Counted from the stretch's first letter, positions 9,069-20,172 are shown. The stretch: 64,000 nucleotides of DNA from Bradyrhizobium sp. PSBB068 (GCA_016839165.1 CP069300.1:3038001-3102000); one strand, 5' to 3'. Numbers and translations: made by a program. The notes: a model not told the origin generated them from the sequence alone.

Positions 9069-10250
9069 TCAGCGATTGGCGATCCGCCCGGCCTCGACCG
9101 GCGTGGCGATGTTGCCCTGATCGATCCGCGCTTCGCCCGCACGAACGCGCGACGGCCATCCATATCGCGAGGCCAGCATCGTGAGTCGGTCCCTGACGCG
9201 ATCATGCGCGGGACGTTCGAGGAAGCGCCAGACGAACCACGCCAGCAGCACCATGCACGCCACGACGAACGTGGTTGAGAGTGCATTCGGCGTTGGTGTG
9301 ATCAGGAGCAGGATCACGTAGCCGAGCTGCAGATGCAGCAGGTAGAGCGGATAGGTGATGCCGCCGATGGCCCTGACGAGCCCGCCTGGCAGCGGCACGG
9401 ACTTGACCCGGGTGGCCGCGAACACGATGCCGAGCGAAACGATGCAGATCACCGTCACGACGCGCGGATCGAAGCTGCCACGGGTGTGGACGCCGAGCCG
9501 CTCCAGCTTGTGCACGGCCTGGAACGTCGCCGTTCCCATCGCCAGCGTCAAAAGGCTGTAGAGCCTGCTGTCGCGCCGTCCACGGTAGTGTTCGTAAATC
9601 AGGAGGCCGACAGCGAAGAAGCCGCTGTCGTCGGCCATGAACAGCTTCTCGAACAGCGGAATGTCGAGCGTCAATTCGTTGGCGAAGGTGACGGCGATCC
9701 ACGCCACAATGATGGTGTCGATCCGCCTCGGGAAGATGCCCCAGGCCAGCAACAGCGCGACCCAGGCGTAGAACACGACCTCGATCACCAGCGACCAATA
9801 GGCGTCATCCATGTAGGGCTGGCCGAGCATCGGCGCCGCGATGAACAAATTCGCCAGCCATTGACCCCACGTCACCTGAAACCAGGCGTGGCCGGCGAGC
9901 AGCGTCGCGAGGAAGGTCAGCGTCATGCAGATGACGAAGGTCGGATAAATGCGGCTGAAGCGCGCGATGGCGAAGCCGACCGGGGTGCGGCCCTCGGCCG
10001 AATAGGCGATGACGAAGCCGGAGATCGCGAAGAACACGGGGACGCCGAGGAAGCCGTATTGCGCGATCGGGGCCAGATACGGCATCGCCACCTCCTGCAA
10101 GCCGTGCGACGCCGGGCCCCAGAAGCCGTAATGGTAAAGGATCACGGCCCCGACCGCAGCGAGCCGCAGCAGGTCCAGCACAGGAACCCGGGTCGGATCC
10201 GGTTGTTTGGCAACGCTCGGCATAGGCCCGTTATCATGGCGGCGAGGCAT
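9069..10250 (-). CDS. Acyltransferase 3 family membrane protein
   Basis: A 393-residue integral membrane protein of the OafA/ExoZ-type acyltransferase family, which O-acetylates or otherwise acylates surface polysaccharides. Signs are the N-terminal LDLLRLAAVGAVILYHYGFW with the family's conserved histidine, GVPVFFAISGFVIAYSAEGR, FSRIYPTF, YWSLVIEVVFY, and ten or so hydrophobic segments ending in FLERPAHDRV. The open frame runs far upstream into chrA in another frame. The ATG at 10250 or 10223 is the real start; neither has a strong ribosome-binding site. It follows chrA by 44 bases and may be co-transcribed. The target glycan is unknown. Confidence 0.88.
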   Translation of the reverse strand: MPRRHDNGPMPSVAKQPDPTRVPVLDLLRLAAVGAVILYHYGFWGPASHGLQEVAMPYLAPIAQYGFLGVPVFFAISGFVIAYSAEGRTPVGFAIARFSRIYPTFVICMTLTFLATLLAGHAWFQVTWGQWLANLFIAAPMLGQPYMDDAYWSLVIEVVFYAWVALLLAWGIFPRRIDTIIVAWIAVTFANELTLDIPLFEKLFMADDSGFFAVGLLIYEHYRGRRDSRLYSLLTLAMGTATFQAVHKLERLGVHTRGSFDPRVVTVICIVSLGIVFAATRVKSVPLPGGLVRAIGGITYPLYLLHLQLGYVILLLITPTPNALSTTFVVACMVLLAWFVWRFLERPAHDRVRDRLTMLASRYGWPSRVRAGEARIDQGNIATPVEAGRIANR

Positions 10251-10294
10251 GAAGGCGTTCTTAATCCGGCCGGCGAGGCGGCCGGCGCGGCCGT

Positions 10295-11509
10295 TCACGA
10301 TTGCAGAAGCCCCGTTGCGATGCCGGCGGCGGCGCTGAGGACGACCACCACGAGCGGCGGCGCCCGCCAGGCCGTGAGCAGCACGAAGCCGGCCAGCGCA
10401 ATGCCGAAATCGAGCGGACGGTGGACGCTGCTGGTCCACACCGGATTGTAGAGCGCGGCGCCGAGGATGCCGACCACCGCGGCGTTGACGCCGCGCATCA
10501 TCGCCTGCGCCGCCGGCCGCCTGCGGAATTGATCCCAGAACGGCAGCGCTGCAAGCAGGACGAGAATTCCGGGCACGAAGATGCCGACGAGGCCCGTGAT
10601 AGCGCCGGGCACGCCGCCGATCACGGCGCCGAGATAGGCCGCGAAGGTGAACAGTGGGCCCGGCACGGCCTGCGCCGCGCCGTAGCCGGTGAGGAACGCA
10701 TCGTCGCCGATCCAGCCCGGCGTCACCACCGCTTCGCGCAGCAGCGGCAGCACGACATGGCCGCCGCCGAACACCAGCGCGCCCGAGCGGTAGAACGCCT
10801 CGAACAGGCCGAGGCCGGGCCATGTCCGGGCGAGGAGCGGCAGTCCGACCAGCAGGGCGATAAACAGGATCAGCGCACCGAGGCCAACGCGGCGTGACAC
10901 CGGCATCGCAATATGGGTGGCGCCATTGGCCGTTTGCGCCCGGCAGAGCCAGAGGCCGGCGATGGCGCCGAGCACGATGGCGCCGATCTGCGCGATCGAC
11001 GAGGCGCTGGTGAGAATGACCAGCGCCGCCACCGTCGCAATCGATGCGCGCTCACGATCGGGGCAGAGCGAGCGCGCCATGCCCCAGACGGCCTGGGCCA
11101 CGATCGCGACTGCGACCAGCTTGAGGCCATGCACCAGTCCGGCGCCGGCCGGCCCGCTCAATCCGCTGGCGCCATAGGCAAACAGCACCAGCGCAATCGC
11201 CGACGGCAACGTGAAGCCGGTCCAGGCGGCCAGCGCGCCCAAATATCCCGCGCGCATCAGGCCGAGCGAGAAGCCGACCTGGCTGCTGGCCGGGCCGGGC
11301 AGGAACTGGCAGAGCGCGACTAGATCCGCATAGGCCTGCTCGTCGAGCCAGCGCCGGCGGGTGACGAATTCGTCGCGGAAATAGCCGATATGGGCGATCG
11401 GGCCGCCGAAGCAGCTGACGCCGAGCTTGAGAAAGATCAGCAGGACCTCGAGCGGCGAATGCGCGGCGGCGGGCGTCGTGGTCGAATGCTGGATGTCGGT
11501 GTCGTTCAA
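10295..11509 (-). CDS. chrA: Chromate transporter ChrA
   Basis: A 404-residue CHR-family membrane transporter (long, two-domain form) that can export chromate using the proton-motive force. Each half begins with the expected signature: FLKLGVSCFGGPIAHIGYF near residue 30 and FYRSGALVFGGGHVVLPLL near 240, each followed by a PGP segment (QFLPGPASSQVG and AVPGPLFTFAAYLG). About ten or more hydrophobic helices are present. No chrB-type regulator is adjacent, so chromate inducibility is not supported here; the natural substrate could differ. Confidence 0.93.
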   Translation of the reverse strand: MNDTDIQHSTTTPAAAHSPLEVLLIFLKLGVSCFGGPIAHIGYFRDEFVTRRRWLDEQAYADLVALCQFLPGPASSQVGFSLGLMRAGYLGALAAWTGFTLPSAIALVLFAYGASGLSGPAGAGLVHGLKLVAVAIVAQAVWGMARSLCPDRERASIATVAALVILTSASSIAQIGAIVLGAIAGLWLCRAQTANGATHIAMPVSRRVGLGALILFIALLVGLPLLARTWPGLGLFEAFYRSGALVFGGGHVVLPLLREAVVTPGWIGDDAFLTGYGAAQAVPGPLFTFAAYLGAVIGGVPGAITGLVGIFVPGILVLLAALPFWDQFRRRPAAQAMMRGVNAAVVGILGAALYNPVWTSSVHRPLDFGIALAGFVLLTAWRAPPLVVVVLSAAAGIATGLLQS

Positions 11510-11656
11510 GCGCCGTCAATTCCCTGGCTTGCGTCCGATGTCAGGACTCATCAGGGCAAGGATATCGCGATTTGGTGACGCCTGAGCGCGATTTCTGGCT
11601 ACGGCGAGAGAAATGTCGGACGGGACGACCGGCACGTCGGTGGATATGGCGATAGC

Positions 11657-11767
11657 TCACTCGTAGCGCATGTTCTTCGACGGCCGGCGCGCTGCGGGCA
11701 TCGCCAGCACGACGAGGCACAGCGCGATCATCGCCAGTCCCATAAATTCGAATGCAAATGCGTCCAC
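11657..11767 (-). CDS. Very small single-pass membrane protein (36 residues)
   Basis: A frame below normal length cut-offs. From the GTG at 11767 it reads MDAFAFEFMGLAMIALCL, then a hydrophobic run to about residue 22, then a basic tail RRPSKNMRYE. One transmembrane helix with a positive C-terminal end is clear. GGAGAA lies six bases before the GTG. An in-frame ATG at 11794 would give 45 residues but lacks a ribosome-binding site. The gene stands alone in the 490-base gap between chrA and selO. Function is unknown; small membrane proteins often modulate larger membrane complexes. Confidence 0.55.
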   Translation of the reverse strand: MDAFAFEFMGLAMIALCLVVLAMPAARRPSKNMRYE

Positions 11768-11899
11768 GGGCCGTTCTCCCCCATTTGGAAACATTTAGAC
11801 TTGTTGGGGGAGCGTTGACGCGCTGTTAAGCCTTATGGTTACCGCCGCGAGCCTCCCGGCATGGTGGAGAGTGAGTTAACGCTTACAACGGGCGAGATG

Positions 11900-11986
11900 C
11901 GTAGGATGGGTAGAGCGAAGCGAAACCCATCAACTTCGCAGCTCCGGGAGAGATGATGGGTTTCGCTGCGCTCTACCCATCCTACG
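11900..11986. repeat. Palindromic intergenic repeat (GTAGGATGGGTAGAGC type), copy 1
   Basis: Arms CGTAGGATGGGTAGAGC and GCTCTACCCATCCTACG are perfect reverse complements at the two ends. Inside them GAAGCGAAACCCATCA pairs imperfectly with TGATGGGTTTCGCTGC. A second copy with almost identical arms lies at 60493-60576. The element sits directly downstream of selO and may act as a terminator hairpin. The rest of the 11510-12002 gap holds only the 36-residue gene at 11657-11767. Confidence 0.85.
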
Positions 11987-12002
11987 AAGCGACAATCTTG
12001 CC

Positions 12003-13475
12003 TTACGTCCCGCAGAACGTCTGCGTCACCATCTGCTCGGGCAGCGGCGGATCGGCGTAGGCGGCGAACTGCGTCTGGTCTTCGTACGGCTTCGCCAGCA
12101 CCGTCAGCAATTCCTCGAACGGCGCGTAGTCGTCCGCGTTCACCGCAGCCGCAATCACCGCCTCGATGCGGTGGTTGCGCGGGATGAAGGCCGGGTTGAC
12201 GGCGGCCATCGCGGCCTTGCGCTCGGCTGCGCTCTGCGGCTCCAGCGCGAGGCGGGCGCGCCAGCGGTTTGCCCATTCGTCGAACGCTGCGGGATCGGTG
12301 AACTGCGCGCGGACGTCGGCGGCGTCATCGGCTGCGGCGTTTCCGAGATGGCGGAAGGTCAGGGTGAAGTCGGCCGCGTTCTTGGCCATCGCGTCCAGCA
12401 AGTCCTGGATCAGCGCCTCGTCACCATCCTGCGCGGTGAACAGGCCGACCTTGGCGCGCAGCCCGGCCTGATAGGCCGCGGTGAATTTTTCGGGGAATTC
12501 GCCGAGGATCGTCTGCGCCTGCTCGATCGCCTTCTCCTGCTCGCTGTCGAACAGCGGCAGCAGGCACTCGGCGAGCCGGGTCAGATTCCACAGCGCGATG
12601 CGCGGCTGGTTGGCGTAGGCGTAGCGGCCCATCTCGTCGATCGAGGAGAACACCTGCGCCGGATTGTAGGCGTCGAGGAAGGCGCAGGGGCCGTAGTCGA
12701 TGGTCTCGCCGGATATCGAGGTGTTGTCGGTGTTCATCACGCCGTGGATGAAGCCGACCAGCAGCCAGCGCGCGACCAGTGCGGCCTGGCGCGCGACGAC
12801 GCCGGCGAGCAGCGCGTGATAGGGCCGGGCGGCATCCCTGAGCTCGGGGTAGTGCCTCGCGATGACATGGTCGGCGAGCGCGCGCACGCCGTCGGTGTCG
12901 CCGCGGGCAGCGAAGAACTGGAAGGTGCCGACGCGGATGTGGCTGGAGGCGACCCGGGTCAGCACCGCACCCGGCAGCGCGGTCTCGCGCATCACCGGCT
13001 CGCCGGTGACGACGGCAGCGAGCGAGCGGGTGGTCGGGATGCCCAAGGCGAACATCGCCTCGCTGACGATGTATTCGCGCAAGACCGGACCGAGCGCGGC
13101 GCGGCCATCGCCGCGGCGCGAGAACGGTGTTGGGCCACTTCCCTTGAGCTGGATGTCGCGGCGGAGGCCGCCCTTGTCGATGACTTCGCCGAGCAGGATG
13201 GCGCGGCCGTCGCCGAGCTGGGGAACAAAGTGCCCGAACTGGTGGCCGGCATAGGCCATGGCGATCGGGTCGGCCCCCTCGGGCAGCCGCTTGCCGGCGA
13301 GGATTTCGGCGCCCTCAGGTGTTGCCAGCAGGTCCGGATCCAGCCCGAGCTGGACCGCCAGCGGCCGGTTCAGCTTGATCAGCCGGGGGGCGGCCACGGG
13401 GGTCGGCGCGACGCGGGCAAAAAAGTTCGCCGGCAGCGCCGAATAGGTGTTCTGGAACGGAAAATGGACGGTCAT
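12003..13475 (-). CDS. selO: Protein adenylyltransferase SelO (YdiU/UPF0061 family)
   Basis: A pseudokinase-fold enzyme that transfers AMP from ATP to Ser, Thr or Tyr of target proteins, linked in other bacteria to redox homeostasis. Family hallmarks are [20 protein letters not shown] at the N-terminus, [43 protein letters not shown], and the active-site stretch [20 protein letters not shown] with catalytic and metal-binding Asp/Asn. The open frame extends to 13655, but the ATG at 13475 ([12 protein letters not shown]) is the family start. Length 490 residues is normal. The C-terminus ends in CGT, with a Cys near the end as in many SelO proteins. Confidence 0.95.
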   Translation of the reverse strand: MTVHFPFQNTYSALPANFFARVAPTPVAAPRLIKLNRPLAVQLGLDPDLLATPEGAEILAGKRLPEGADPIAMAYAGHQFGHFVPQLGDGRAILLGEVIDKGGLRRDIQLKGSGPTPFSRRGDGRAALGPVLREYIVSEAMFALGIPTTRSLAAVVTGEPVMRETALPGAVLTRVASSHIRVGTFQFFAARGDTDGVRALADHVIARHYPELRDAARPYHALLAGVVARQAALVARWLLVGFIHGVMNTDNTSISGETIDYGPCAFLDAYNPAQVFSSIDEMGRYAYANQPRIALWNLTRLAECLLPLFDSEQEKAIEQAQTILGEFPEKFTAAYQAGLRAKVGLFTAQDGDEALIQDLLDAMAKNAADFTLTFRHLGNAAADDAADVRAQFTDPAAFDEWANRWRARLALEPQSAAERKAAMAAVNPAFIPRNHRIEAVIAAAVNADDYAPFEELLTVLAKPYEDQTQFAAYADPPLPEQMVTQTFCGT

Positions 13476-13671
13476 ATCGCAAAGATAGGCCGGCAGGCCG
13501 AATAGGCAAACGATTGGCTGCGTCGGTGCCGAAAATCTGCGGTTTGGCCCGAAACGGCCGCGTTCCATTGGTTGCCGCACCCGGCCTCGTCGGGTAAACC
13601 CTCCGCAACTTCGGACAGGGCATTTTGGCGCTGTCGCGATTCGACCCTCCGACATCAGTTTTGGAACGAAA

Positions 13672-15444
13672 ATGCATCGCTACCGGTCACACACATGCGG
13701 CGCGCTCCGTGAGAGCGATATCGACCAGACGGCCAGGCTGTCAGGCTGGGTCCATCGTGTCCGCGACCACGGCGGCGTGCTGTTCGTCGATTTGCGCGAC
13801 CATTACGGCATCACCCAGTGCGTGGCCGATCCGGACTCGCCGGCGTTCGCCGAGGTCGAGAAGTTCCGCTCGGAATGGGTGGTGCGGATCGATGGCCGGG
13901 TGCGCCGCCGTCCCGAAGGCACCGACAATCCGGAACTGCCGACCGGCACGGTCGAGGTCTACATCAAGGAGATCGAGGTGCTGGGCCCGGCGGCCGAGCT
14001 GCCGCTGCCGGTGTTCGGCGAGCAGGAATATCCCGAGGACATCAGGCTGAAGTACCGCTTCCTCGACCTGCGTCGTGACAAGCTGCACCAGAACATCATG
14101 ACCCGCGGCGCGATCGTCGACTCTATCCGCAGGCGGATGAAGGGGCAGGGCTTCTTCGAATTCCAGACCCCGATCCTGTCGGCGTCCTCGCCGGAAGGCG
14201 CGCGCGACTTCCTGGTGCCCTCGCGCATCCATCCCGGCAAGTTCTACGCGCTGCCGCAGGCGCCGCAGCAGTACAAGCAGCTCTTGATGATGTCGGGCTT
14301 CGACCGTTACTTCCAGATCGCGCCGTGCTTCCGCGACGAGGACCCGCGCGCCGACCGCCTGCCGGAGTTCTACCAGCTCGACGTCGAGATGAGCTTCGTC
14401 ACCCAGGACGACGTGTTCGCGGCGCTGGAGCCCGTCATCACCGGCGTGTTCGAGGAATTCGCCAATGGCAAGCCGGTCACGAAAAACTGGCCGCGGATTC
14501 CGTTCGCCGAGGCGGTGCGCAAATACGGCTCCGACAAGCCGGACCTGCGCAACCCCATCGTGATGCAGGAGGTCTCCGAGCACTTCCGCGGCTCCGGCTT
14601 CAAGGTGTTCGCGCGGATGCTGGAAGACCCGAAGAACCAGGTCTGGGGAATCCCGGGCAAGGGCGGCGGGTCGCGGGCGTTCTGCGACCGCATGAACTCC
14701 TGGGCGCAGGGCGAAGGCCAGCCCGGCCTCGGCTACATCATGTGGCGCGAGGGCGGCGAGGGCGCAGGCCCGCTCGCCAACAACATCGGAGCGGAGCGCA
14801 CCGCTGCGATCCGCGACCAACTCGGCCTGAAGGAAGGCGACGCTGCGTTCTTCGTCGCCGGCGATCCGGAGAAGTTCTGGAAGTTCGCAGGCCTTGCACG
14901 CAACAAGCTCGGCGAGGAGCTGAACCTGATCGACAAGGACCGGTTCGAGTTCGCCTGGATCGTCGACTTCCCGATGTACGAGTACGACGAGGAGAACAAG
15001 AAGGTCGACTTCTCGCACAACCCGTTCTCGATGCCGCAGGGCGGCCTCGAGGCGCTGCAGTCGCAGGACCCGCTCACGATCAAGGCGTTCCAGTACGACA
15101 TCGCCTGCAACGGCTACGAGATGGCGTCCGGCGGCATCCGCAACCACAAGCCGGAAGCGATGGTGAAGGCGTTCGAGATCGCGGGCTATGGCGAGCAGGA
15201 GGTCATCGACCGGTTCGGCGGCATGTACCGCGCGTTCCAGTACGGCGCCCCGCCGCATGGCGGCATGGCAGCCGGCATCGAGCGCATCACGATGCTGCTC
15301 TGCGGCACCAACAATCTGCGCGAGATCTCGTTGTTCCCGATGAATCAGCAGTACGTCGACCTGCTGATGGGCGCGCCGTCTGAGGCGACGCCGAAGCAGC
15401 TGAAGGAGCTGCATATCCGGCCCAACCCGCCGGCTAAGGGGTAG
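13672..15444 (+). CDS. aspS: Aspartate--tRNA ligase
   Basis: Charges tRNA(Asp), and in many bacteria lacking AsnRS also tRNA(Asn). The 590-residue class II synthetase starts [19 protein letters not shown] with the OB-fold anticodon-binding domain. It continues with class II motif 2 ([18 protein letters not shown]), a bacterial-type insertion around residues 290-420, and motif 3 ([13 protein letters not shown]). Length fits bacterial AspRS. Relatives usually carry rnd next to aspS; here the two are separated by the 6.4-13.5 kb block. A GC-rich hairpin follows the stop. Confidence 0.97.
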   Translation: MHRYRSHTCGALRESDIDQTARLSGWVHRVRDHGGVLFVDLRDHYGITQCVADPDSPAFAEVEKFRSEWVVRIDGRVRRRPEGTDNPELPTGTVEVYIKEIEVLGPAAELPLPVFGEQEYPEDIRLKYRFLDLRRDKLHQNIMTRGAIVDSIRRRMKGQGFFEFQTPILSASSPEGARDFLVPSRIHPGKFYALPQAPQQYKQLLMMSGFDRYFQIAPCFRDEDPRADRLPEFYQLDVEMSFVTQDDVFAALEPVITGVFEEFANGKPVTKNWPRIPFAEAVRKYGSDKPDLRNPIVMQEVSEHFRGSGFKVFARMLEDPKNQVWGIPGKGGGSRAFCDRMNSWAQGEGQPGLGYIMWREGGEGAGPLANNIGAERTAAIRDQLGLKEGDAAFFVAGDPEKFWKFAGLARNKLGEELNLIDKDRFEFAWIVDFPMYEYDEENKKVDFSHNPFSMPQGGLEALQSQDPLTIKAFQYDIACNGYEMASGGIRNHKPEAMVKAFEIAGYGEQEVIDRFGGMYRAFQYGAPPHGGMAAGIERITMLLCGTNNLREISLFPMNQQYVDLLMGAPSEATPKQLKELHIRPNPPAKG

Positions 15445-15457
15445 GTGGCCACCTCGC

Positions 15458-15479
15458 CCCGCAAGCAGTCGCTTGCGGG
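15458..15479 (+). terminator. Hairpin downstream of aspS
   Basis: CCCGCAAGC (15458-15466) and GCTTGCGGG (15471-15479) form a perfect nine-base stem with a four-base loop, 14 bases after the aspS stop. No T-run follows, so it may be a weak terminator or a 3'-end stabiliser rather than a full intrinsic terminator. Confidence 0.5.
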
Positions 15480-15626
15480 CCGGACGGTACTTGCGCGATT
15501 TCGAAATATTAGAAATATATCTCCGATTTGCCCGACGTGTCAAGCTGGCGGCCGCTATCGACAGCTGGCGGCCGAACACCAGTAGCCGCCGGCTCCTTTG
15601 CATGGGGTTGTTTTTCGATATTTGGC

Positions 15627-17639
15627 TTACAGCCCCGTCGAGGCCTCGATCTTGAATTGCGCCAGCGCCGATTGCGGATCGGTGTTGAGCAGCTGCATCA
15701 GTTGAAGCGCCGGCGCCTTCGCGCGCGGGGTCAGCTTGATGACCAGCGTCTGCCCCGGCGTCTCGATGAACTGGCTGATGGCGGTGATGAGGGCTGTCGC
15801 ATCCGGATTGCCTACGCCGATCGCATCGCCCTGCGCCTGGATGCTGTCGAGGATGGCCTTGCGCGCCTCGTCGCGGCCGACGTTCCGGGTGCGGGCGAAC
15901 TGGGCGACCGCGAGGTCGATGACGCCGAGGTCGTGGACAACAAGCTCGATCGTGCCGGTCTCGATCTGCGCGGCCGCGCCGAGGGATTCCGCTGCACTGG
16001 TCGAGAATGCCTCGCGCGACACGTTGTCGAGCGCCACCCTCGCCGACGCATTGAGCAGGCCCGCCATGTCGAGCTTGACCGGCTCGAGCGCGAACGAGCG
16101 TGACGTCTCGGTCCAAGCGGCGCCGAGATCGGCATCGACCGCCATTCTGTCGATCCCGGCGGCGACCAGCGCCTGCTGCTGCGGATCGGCTGCATCCAGC
16201 GGTGCAGCCATCTTCGCGACCAACCTCAGCTTGCTGGGGATCGTTCCGACGAACTGGCCCCAGTCAAGGCTGAACACATCGATGTTGACCGGCTTGCCGG
16301 TGGCCTTGTAGGGCGAGGTGACACCCTTGATCTCAACGCCCTCGATCAGCGGAAACAGCGCCAGCGCCTGTTCAGGCGACGGTTTCTGCCCGGCGAACTG
16401 TGCCGACAGCCGCATGAGGCTCGCGACGTCGAGCGCCTTCAGCGCGAAGCGTCCGACCTTGAAGGGGCCGTTCGGCGCATTGCCGTCAAGTCCCTCGACC
16501 GCGAGCTCACCGATCTTGCCGTGTTCGAAGTTGAACCGCATCGAGGACAGCTTGAGCGGGCCCTTCGGCGTCTCGACCGAGAGCCCATGCATCTCGGCAT
16601 TTCCGATGGCGGCGCCCGAGTAAAGGCTGGCGACCTTCTCCAGCAGTTCACGCGCCTGGGCCGGAGACGGCGGCGGGCTCCCGGGAGGCGGGACCATCGT
16701 CAGCAGCGCCGGCAGCTGCATCCGCGACGGGTTGATCCTGACGTCGTCGATGGCGATGCCGTCGAGCCGCATGTTCAGGCCACGCGTGGCTGTGACGGCA
16801 TCGGGCGTCACGGTGATGACATAGGGACCCGCCGAAACATGCCCCTGAACCCGATAATCCCGGTCGTCGTTGGTCTTGGCCGGATCGAAGATCGCCGCCG
16901 TCGCGCCGACGTCGATATCCGTCGCGACGATATTGGCGAGCTCGCCGGTCATCTTGATCGGCTTGCCTGCGGCCGTCTGGTTGATCGTGAACGCCACCTT
17001 GCCGGTCTTGCTCGACGCGATCTTTCCGTCCTTCATATTTTCGATGGCAAGGCCGGAGTAATCGAATGTGCCACCGGCACCGTCGCCGACATGGGCGGCG
17101 GCACTGAACGCCATCGATCCAGTCAGGCTGGGGGCGGTGACCGATGAGGCGTTGATGCTCGCGAGCTGCGCGAACCCAAACCGGTACAGTTCGAAGATCG
17201 ACGACGAGGCGGGGAGCTGCGGCAAGCCGGCCGGACCGGAATAGTCCTTCACCGTGATCCGCGGCGCCTTGTAGGTTATGGAGGCGATCGTGGGCGTCGG
17301 GCTCGTCACCCCGATCTCGACGTCGCCGAATTCGACGTTGCTGGCGGAGACCCGCGCCGCGTCGGTTTGACCGAGGCCTGCCATCGTGAGGCTGGCGATC
17401 TTGACGCTGACCGGAGATTGCGTCCCCGACTCAGTGGTGATGTCCGAAATCGTGAGGGTACGGCTCTTGGTGTCGAAGGCGATCTTGCCATGGCTCGCCT
17501 TGGCGCCGGCGGCACGGATCTGCTCGAAGGCAGCCTCGACGTCGCGCGTGACCCGGCGTTGGGCATAGAGGTCGAAACCGAAATAGCCACCGGCCGCGAT
17601 GACTGCGACGGCGATCAGGCCGAGCAGAATTTTCTTCAT
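15627..17639 (-). CDS. Large exported or membrane-anchored protein of unknown function
   Basis: A 670-residue protein with an N-terminal signal anchor (MKKILLGLIAVAVIAAGGYF) and a long periplasmic part rich in beta-forming segments. Repeated motifs of the form ITxxDIxVxxxxxIFDP suggest an AsmA-like or DUF945-like layered beta architecture. I do not recognise a precise family and see no catalytic motif. GGAG lies eight bases before the ATG. It stands alone between convergent aspS and divergent maeB. A role in the cell envelope is a guess from location only. Confidence 0.75.
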   Translation of the reverse strand: MKKILLGLIAVAVIAAGGYFGFDLYAQRRVTRDVEAAFEQIRAAGAKASHGKIAFDTKSRTLTISDITTESGTQSPVSVKIASLTMAGLGQTDAARVSASNVEFGDVEIGVTSPTPTIASITYKAPRITVKDYSGPAGLPQLPASSSIFELYRFGFAQLASINASSVTAPSLTGSMAFSAAAHVGDGAGGTFDYSGLAIENMKDGKIASSKTGKVAFTINQTAAGKPIKMTGELANIVATDIDVGATAAIFDPAKTNDDRDYRVQGHVSAGPYVITVTPDAVTATRGLNMRLDGIAIDDVRINPSRMQLPALLTMVPPPGSPPPSPAQARELLEKVASLYSGAAIGNAEMHGLSVETPKGPLKLSSMRFNFEHGKIGELAVEGLDGNAPNGPFKVGRFALKALDVASLMRLSAQFAGQKPSPEQALALFPLIEGVEIKGVTSPYKATGKPVNIDVFSLDWGQFVGTIPSKLRLVAKMAAPLDAADPQQQALVAAGIDRMAVDADLGAAWTETSRSFALEPVKLDMAGLLNASARVALDNVSREAFSTSAAESLGAAAQIETGTIELVVHDLGVIDLAVAQFARTRNVGRDEARKAILDSIQAQGDAIGVGNPDATALITAISQFIETPGQTLVIKLTPRAKAPALQLMQLLNTDPQSALAQFKIEASTGL

Positions 17640-17862
17640 TCGGTCAACTCCGGATCATCAAGGGAAAAAAATTGCCAACCGGCGGTCGGAAGGTGCAGCA
17701 TCGACGGACGGGCCTGCCCGGGCCTGTTGACGGGGATTGTATCCGATGTTGCATCCAAGCGGCTGGACATGCTTCACATCCAGCTCGATTTGCCGGACAA
17801 CTGACTTTTGCCTGGATTAGCACAGAAACAAGAAATTTGGGCCGGAAACGCGGGGAGCATGC

Positions 17863-20172
17863 ATGTCGTCATCGTCCGAAGAACTCCATAATGCAGCGCT
17901 CGCTTACCACCGGCTGCCGCGGCCGGGTAAGCTCGAGATCCAGGCGATCAAGCCGCTGGCCAACCAGCGCGACCTGGCGCTCGCCTATTCGCCCGGCGTC
18001 GCCGCCGCCTGCACCGAGATCGCCAACAACCCGGCCGAGGCGGCGACGCTGACCGCCCGCGCCAATCTCGTGGCGGTGGTCTCGAACGGCACTGCGGTGC
18101 TCGGCCTCGGCAATATCGGCCCGCTGGCCTCCAAGCCCGTCATGGAAGGCAAGGCGGTGCTGTTCAAGAAATTCGCTGGCATCGACGTGTTCGACATCGA
18201 GATCAAGGCCGACACGATCGAGCGCGTGGTCGAGACCGTCGCCGCGCTGGAGCCGACCTTCGGCGGCATCAATCTGGAGGATATCCGCGGGCCGGAGTGC
18301 TTCGAGATCGAGACCCAACTCAAGGAGCGCATGAAGATCCCGGTGTTCCACGACGACCAGCATGGCACCGCCATCATCGTCGCCGCCGCGATCGTCAACG
18401 GCCTACTGCTGAACGGCAAGCAATTGAGCGATGTGAAGATCGTCTGCTCCGGCGCCGGCGCTGCCGCGATCGCGACCCTCAACCTGCTGGTCTCGATGGG
18501 AGCACAGCGCAAGAACATCTGGGTCTGCGACATCGACGGCGTGGTCTATGACGGCCGCAACACCACGATGGATCGCTGGAAGGCGGTCTATACCCAGAAG
18601 ACCGACGCACGCGTGCTGGCCGATGTCATTCCGGGCGCGGACATCTTCATCGGGCTGTCGGCGCCGGGCGTGCTGAAGCCCGAGATGGTCAAGCAGATGG
18701 GGGACAAGCCGCTGGTGATGGCGCTTGCCAATCCGGTGCCGGAAATCATGCCGGAAGAGGCGCGCGCGGCGCGTCCTGACGCGATGATCTGCACCGGCCG
18801 TTCGGACTATCCGAACCAGGTCAACAACGTGCTGTGCTTCCCTTTCATCTTCCGCGGCGCGCTCGACGTCGGCGCCACCGCGATCAACGAGGCGATGAAG
18901 CATGCCGCGGTGGATGCGATCGCGCAGCTCGCGCGCGATCCGCCGTCGGATGCGGTGGCCCATGGTTTCGAGAGCGGTGAGACGCAGGGCTTCGGCCCGG
19001 GCTCGCTGATCCCGAGCCCGTTCGATCCGCGCCTGATCCTGCGCATCGCGCCGGCCGTGGCGAAGGCGGCGATGGAGTCCGGGGTTGCAACGCGGCCGAT
19101 CAAGAATTTCGACGAATATTGCGCCGAGCTGCAGCGCTACGCGTTCCGATCCGGCCTGACCATGAAGCCGGTGTTCGCCAAGGCCAAGACCCAGCCGGTG
19201 CGGGTAATCTACGCCGAAGGCGAGGATGAGCGCGTGCTGCGCGCGACGCAGGTGGTGCTGGAGGAAAAGCTGGCGCGGCCGATCCTGGTCGGCCGCCCAT
19301 CAGTGGTCGAGACCAGGATCAAGCGCTTCGGCCTGTCGATCAAGGCCGGCCGCGATTTCGACCTCGTCAATCCTGAGGACGATCCGCGCTACCGCTCCTA
19401 TGTGCAGTCCTATATCGACCTTGCCGGACGTCGCGGCGTGACGCCGGAGGCTGCGCGGACGGTGGTCCGTACCAACAACACGGTCATCGCGGCACTGGCT
19501 GTGTCGCGCGGCGAGGCCGACGCGATGCTGTGCGGCGTCGAAGGCCGCTACATGAGCCATCTGCGCCATGTCCGCGAGATCATCGGCTTCCTGCCGGGGG
19601 TCAGCGACTATGCCGCATTGGCGCTGATGATCACCTCGACCGGCGCCCATTTCCTCGCCGATACCCAGGTCCGGCCGAATCCGAGCGCGGAGGAACTGGC
19701 GGAAGTGGCCTCGCTTGCGGCGATCCACGCGCAGCGCTTCGCCTTCAAGCCGAAGGTCGCCTTCGTGTCACATTCCGACTTCGGCAGCTATGATACGGAC
19801 TCCTCGCGCAAGATGCGGCGGGCCACCCAGCTCCTCAAGGACAAGCATCCGGAGATCGAGGCGGACGGCGAAATGCAGGGCGACACCGCGCTGTCGGCCG
19901 CGGCGCGGCGCATGGTGCTGCCGCAATCGCGGCTCGAAGGCGAGGCCAACATCCTGATCATGCCGAACCTCGATGCCGCCAACATCGCCTATCAGATGAT
20001 CAAATCGCTGGCCAATGCGTTGCCAGTGGGGCCGATCCTGATCGGTCCGGCGCGCCCGGCGCACATCCTCACGCCCGGCGTGACCGCGCGCGGCATCCTC
20101 AACATGACCGCGGTCGCCGCGGTCGAGGCCCAGGAGCGTGCCGGCCGCGCGCAGCCGACACTGTTCGGTTGA
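17863..20172 (+). CDS. maeB: NADP-dependent malic enzyme with C-terminal phosphotransacetylase-like domain
   Basis: Oxidatively decarboxylates malate to pyruvate with formation of NADPH. The N-terminal malic domain shows [16 protein letters not shown] and [18 protein letters not shown], and the NAD(P)-binding part shows [16 protein letters not shown] and [13 protein letters not shown]. From about residue 430 a PTA-like domain follows ([19 protein letters not shown], ending near [16 protein letters not shown]). This fusion is normal for MaeB-type enzymes; the PTA part is usually regulatory and not catalytic. Length 769 residues is typical. GGGGAG lies six bases before the ATG. Confidence 0.95.
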   Translation: MSSSSEELHNAALAYHRLPRPGKLEIQAIKPLANQRDLALAYSPGVAAACTEIANNPAEAATLTARANLVAVVSNGTAVLGLGNIGPLASKPVMEGKAVLFKKFAGIDVFDIEIKADTIERVVETVAALEPTFGGINLEDIRGPECFEIETQLKERMKIPVFHDDQHGTAIIVAAAIVNGLLLNGKQLSDVKIVCSGAGAAAIATLNLLVSMGAQRKNIWVCDIDGVVYDGRNTTMDRWKAVYTQKTDARVLADVIPGADIFIGLSAPGVLKPEMVKQMGDKPLVMALANPVPEIMPEEARAARPDAMICTGRSDYPNQVNNVLCFPFIFRGALDVGATAINEAMKHAAVDAIAQLARDPPSDAVAHGFESGETQGFGPGSLIPSPFDPRLILRIAPAVAKAAMESGVATRPIKNFDEYCAELQRYAFRSGLTMKPVFAKAKTQPVRVIYAEGEDERVLRATQVVLEEKLARPILVGRPSVVETRIKRFGLSIKAGRDFDLVNPEDDPRYRSYVQSYIDLAGRRGVTPEAARTVVRTNNTVIAALAVSRGEADAMLCGVEGRYMSHLRHVREIIGFLPGVSDYAALALMITSTGAHFLADTQVRPNPSAEELAEVASLAAIHAQRFAFKPKVAFVSHSDFGSYDTDSSRKMRRATQLLKDKHPEIEADGEMQGDTALSAAARRMVLPQSRLEGEANILIMPNLDAANIAYQMIKSLANALPVGPILIGPARPAHILTPGVTARGILNMTAVAAVEAQERAGRAQPTLFG

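Noticed and set aside
12171..13505. 444-codon plus-strand frame opposite selO
   Set aside because: Antisense shadow of a well-recognised SelO gene; no ribosome-binding site.
13741..16116. 791-codon minus-strand frame opposite aspS
   Set aside because: Runs across aspS and into the next gene in another frame; composition is typical of an antisense frame in GC-rich DNA.
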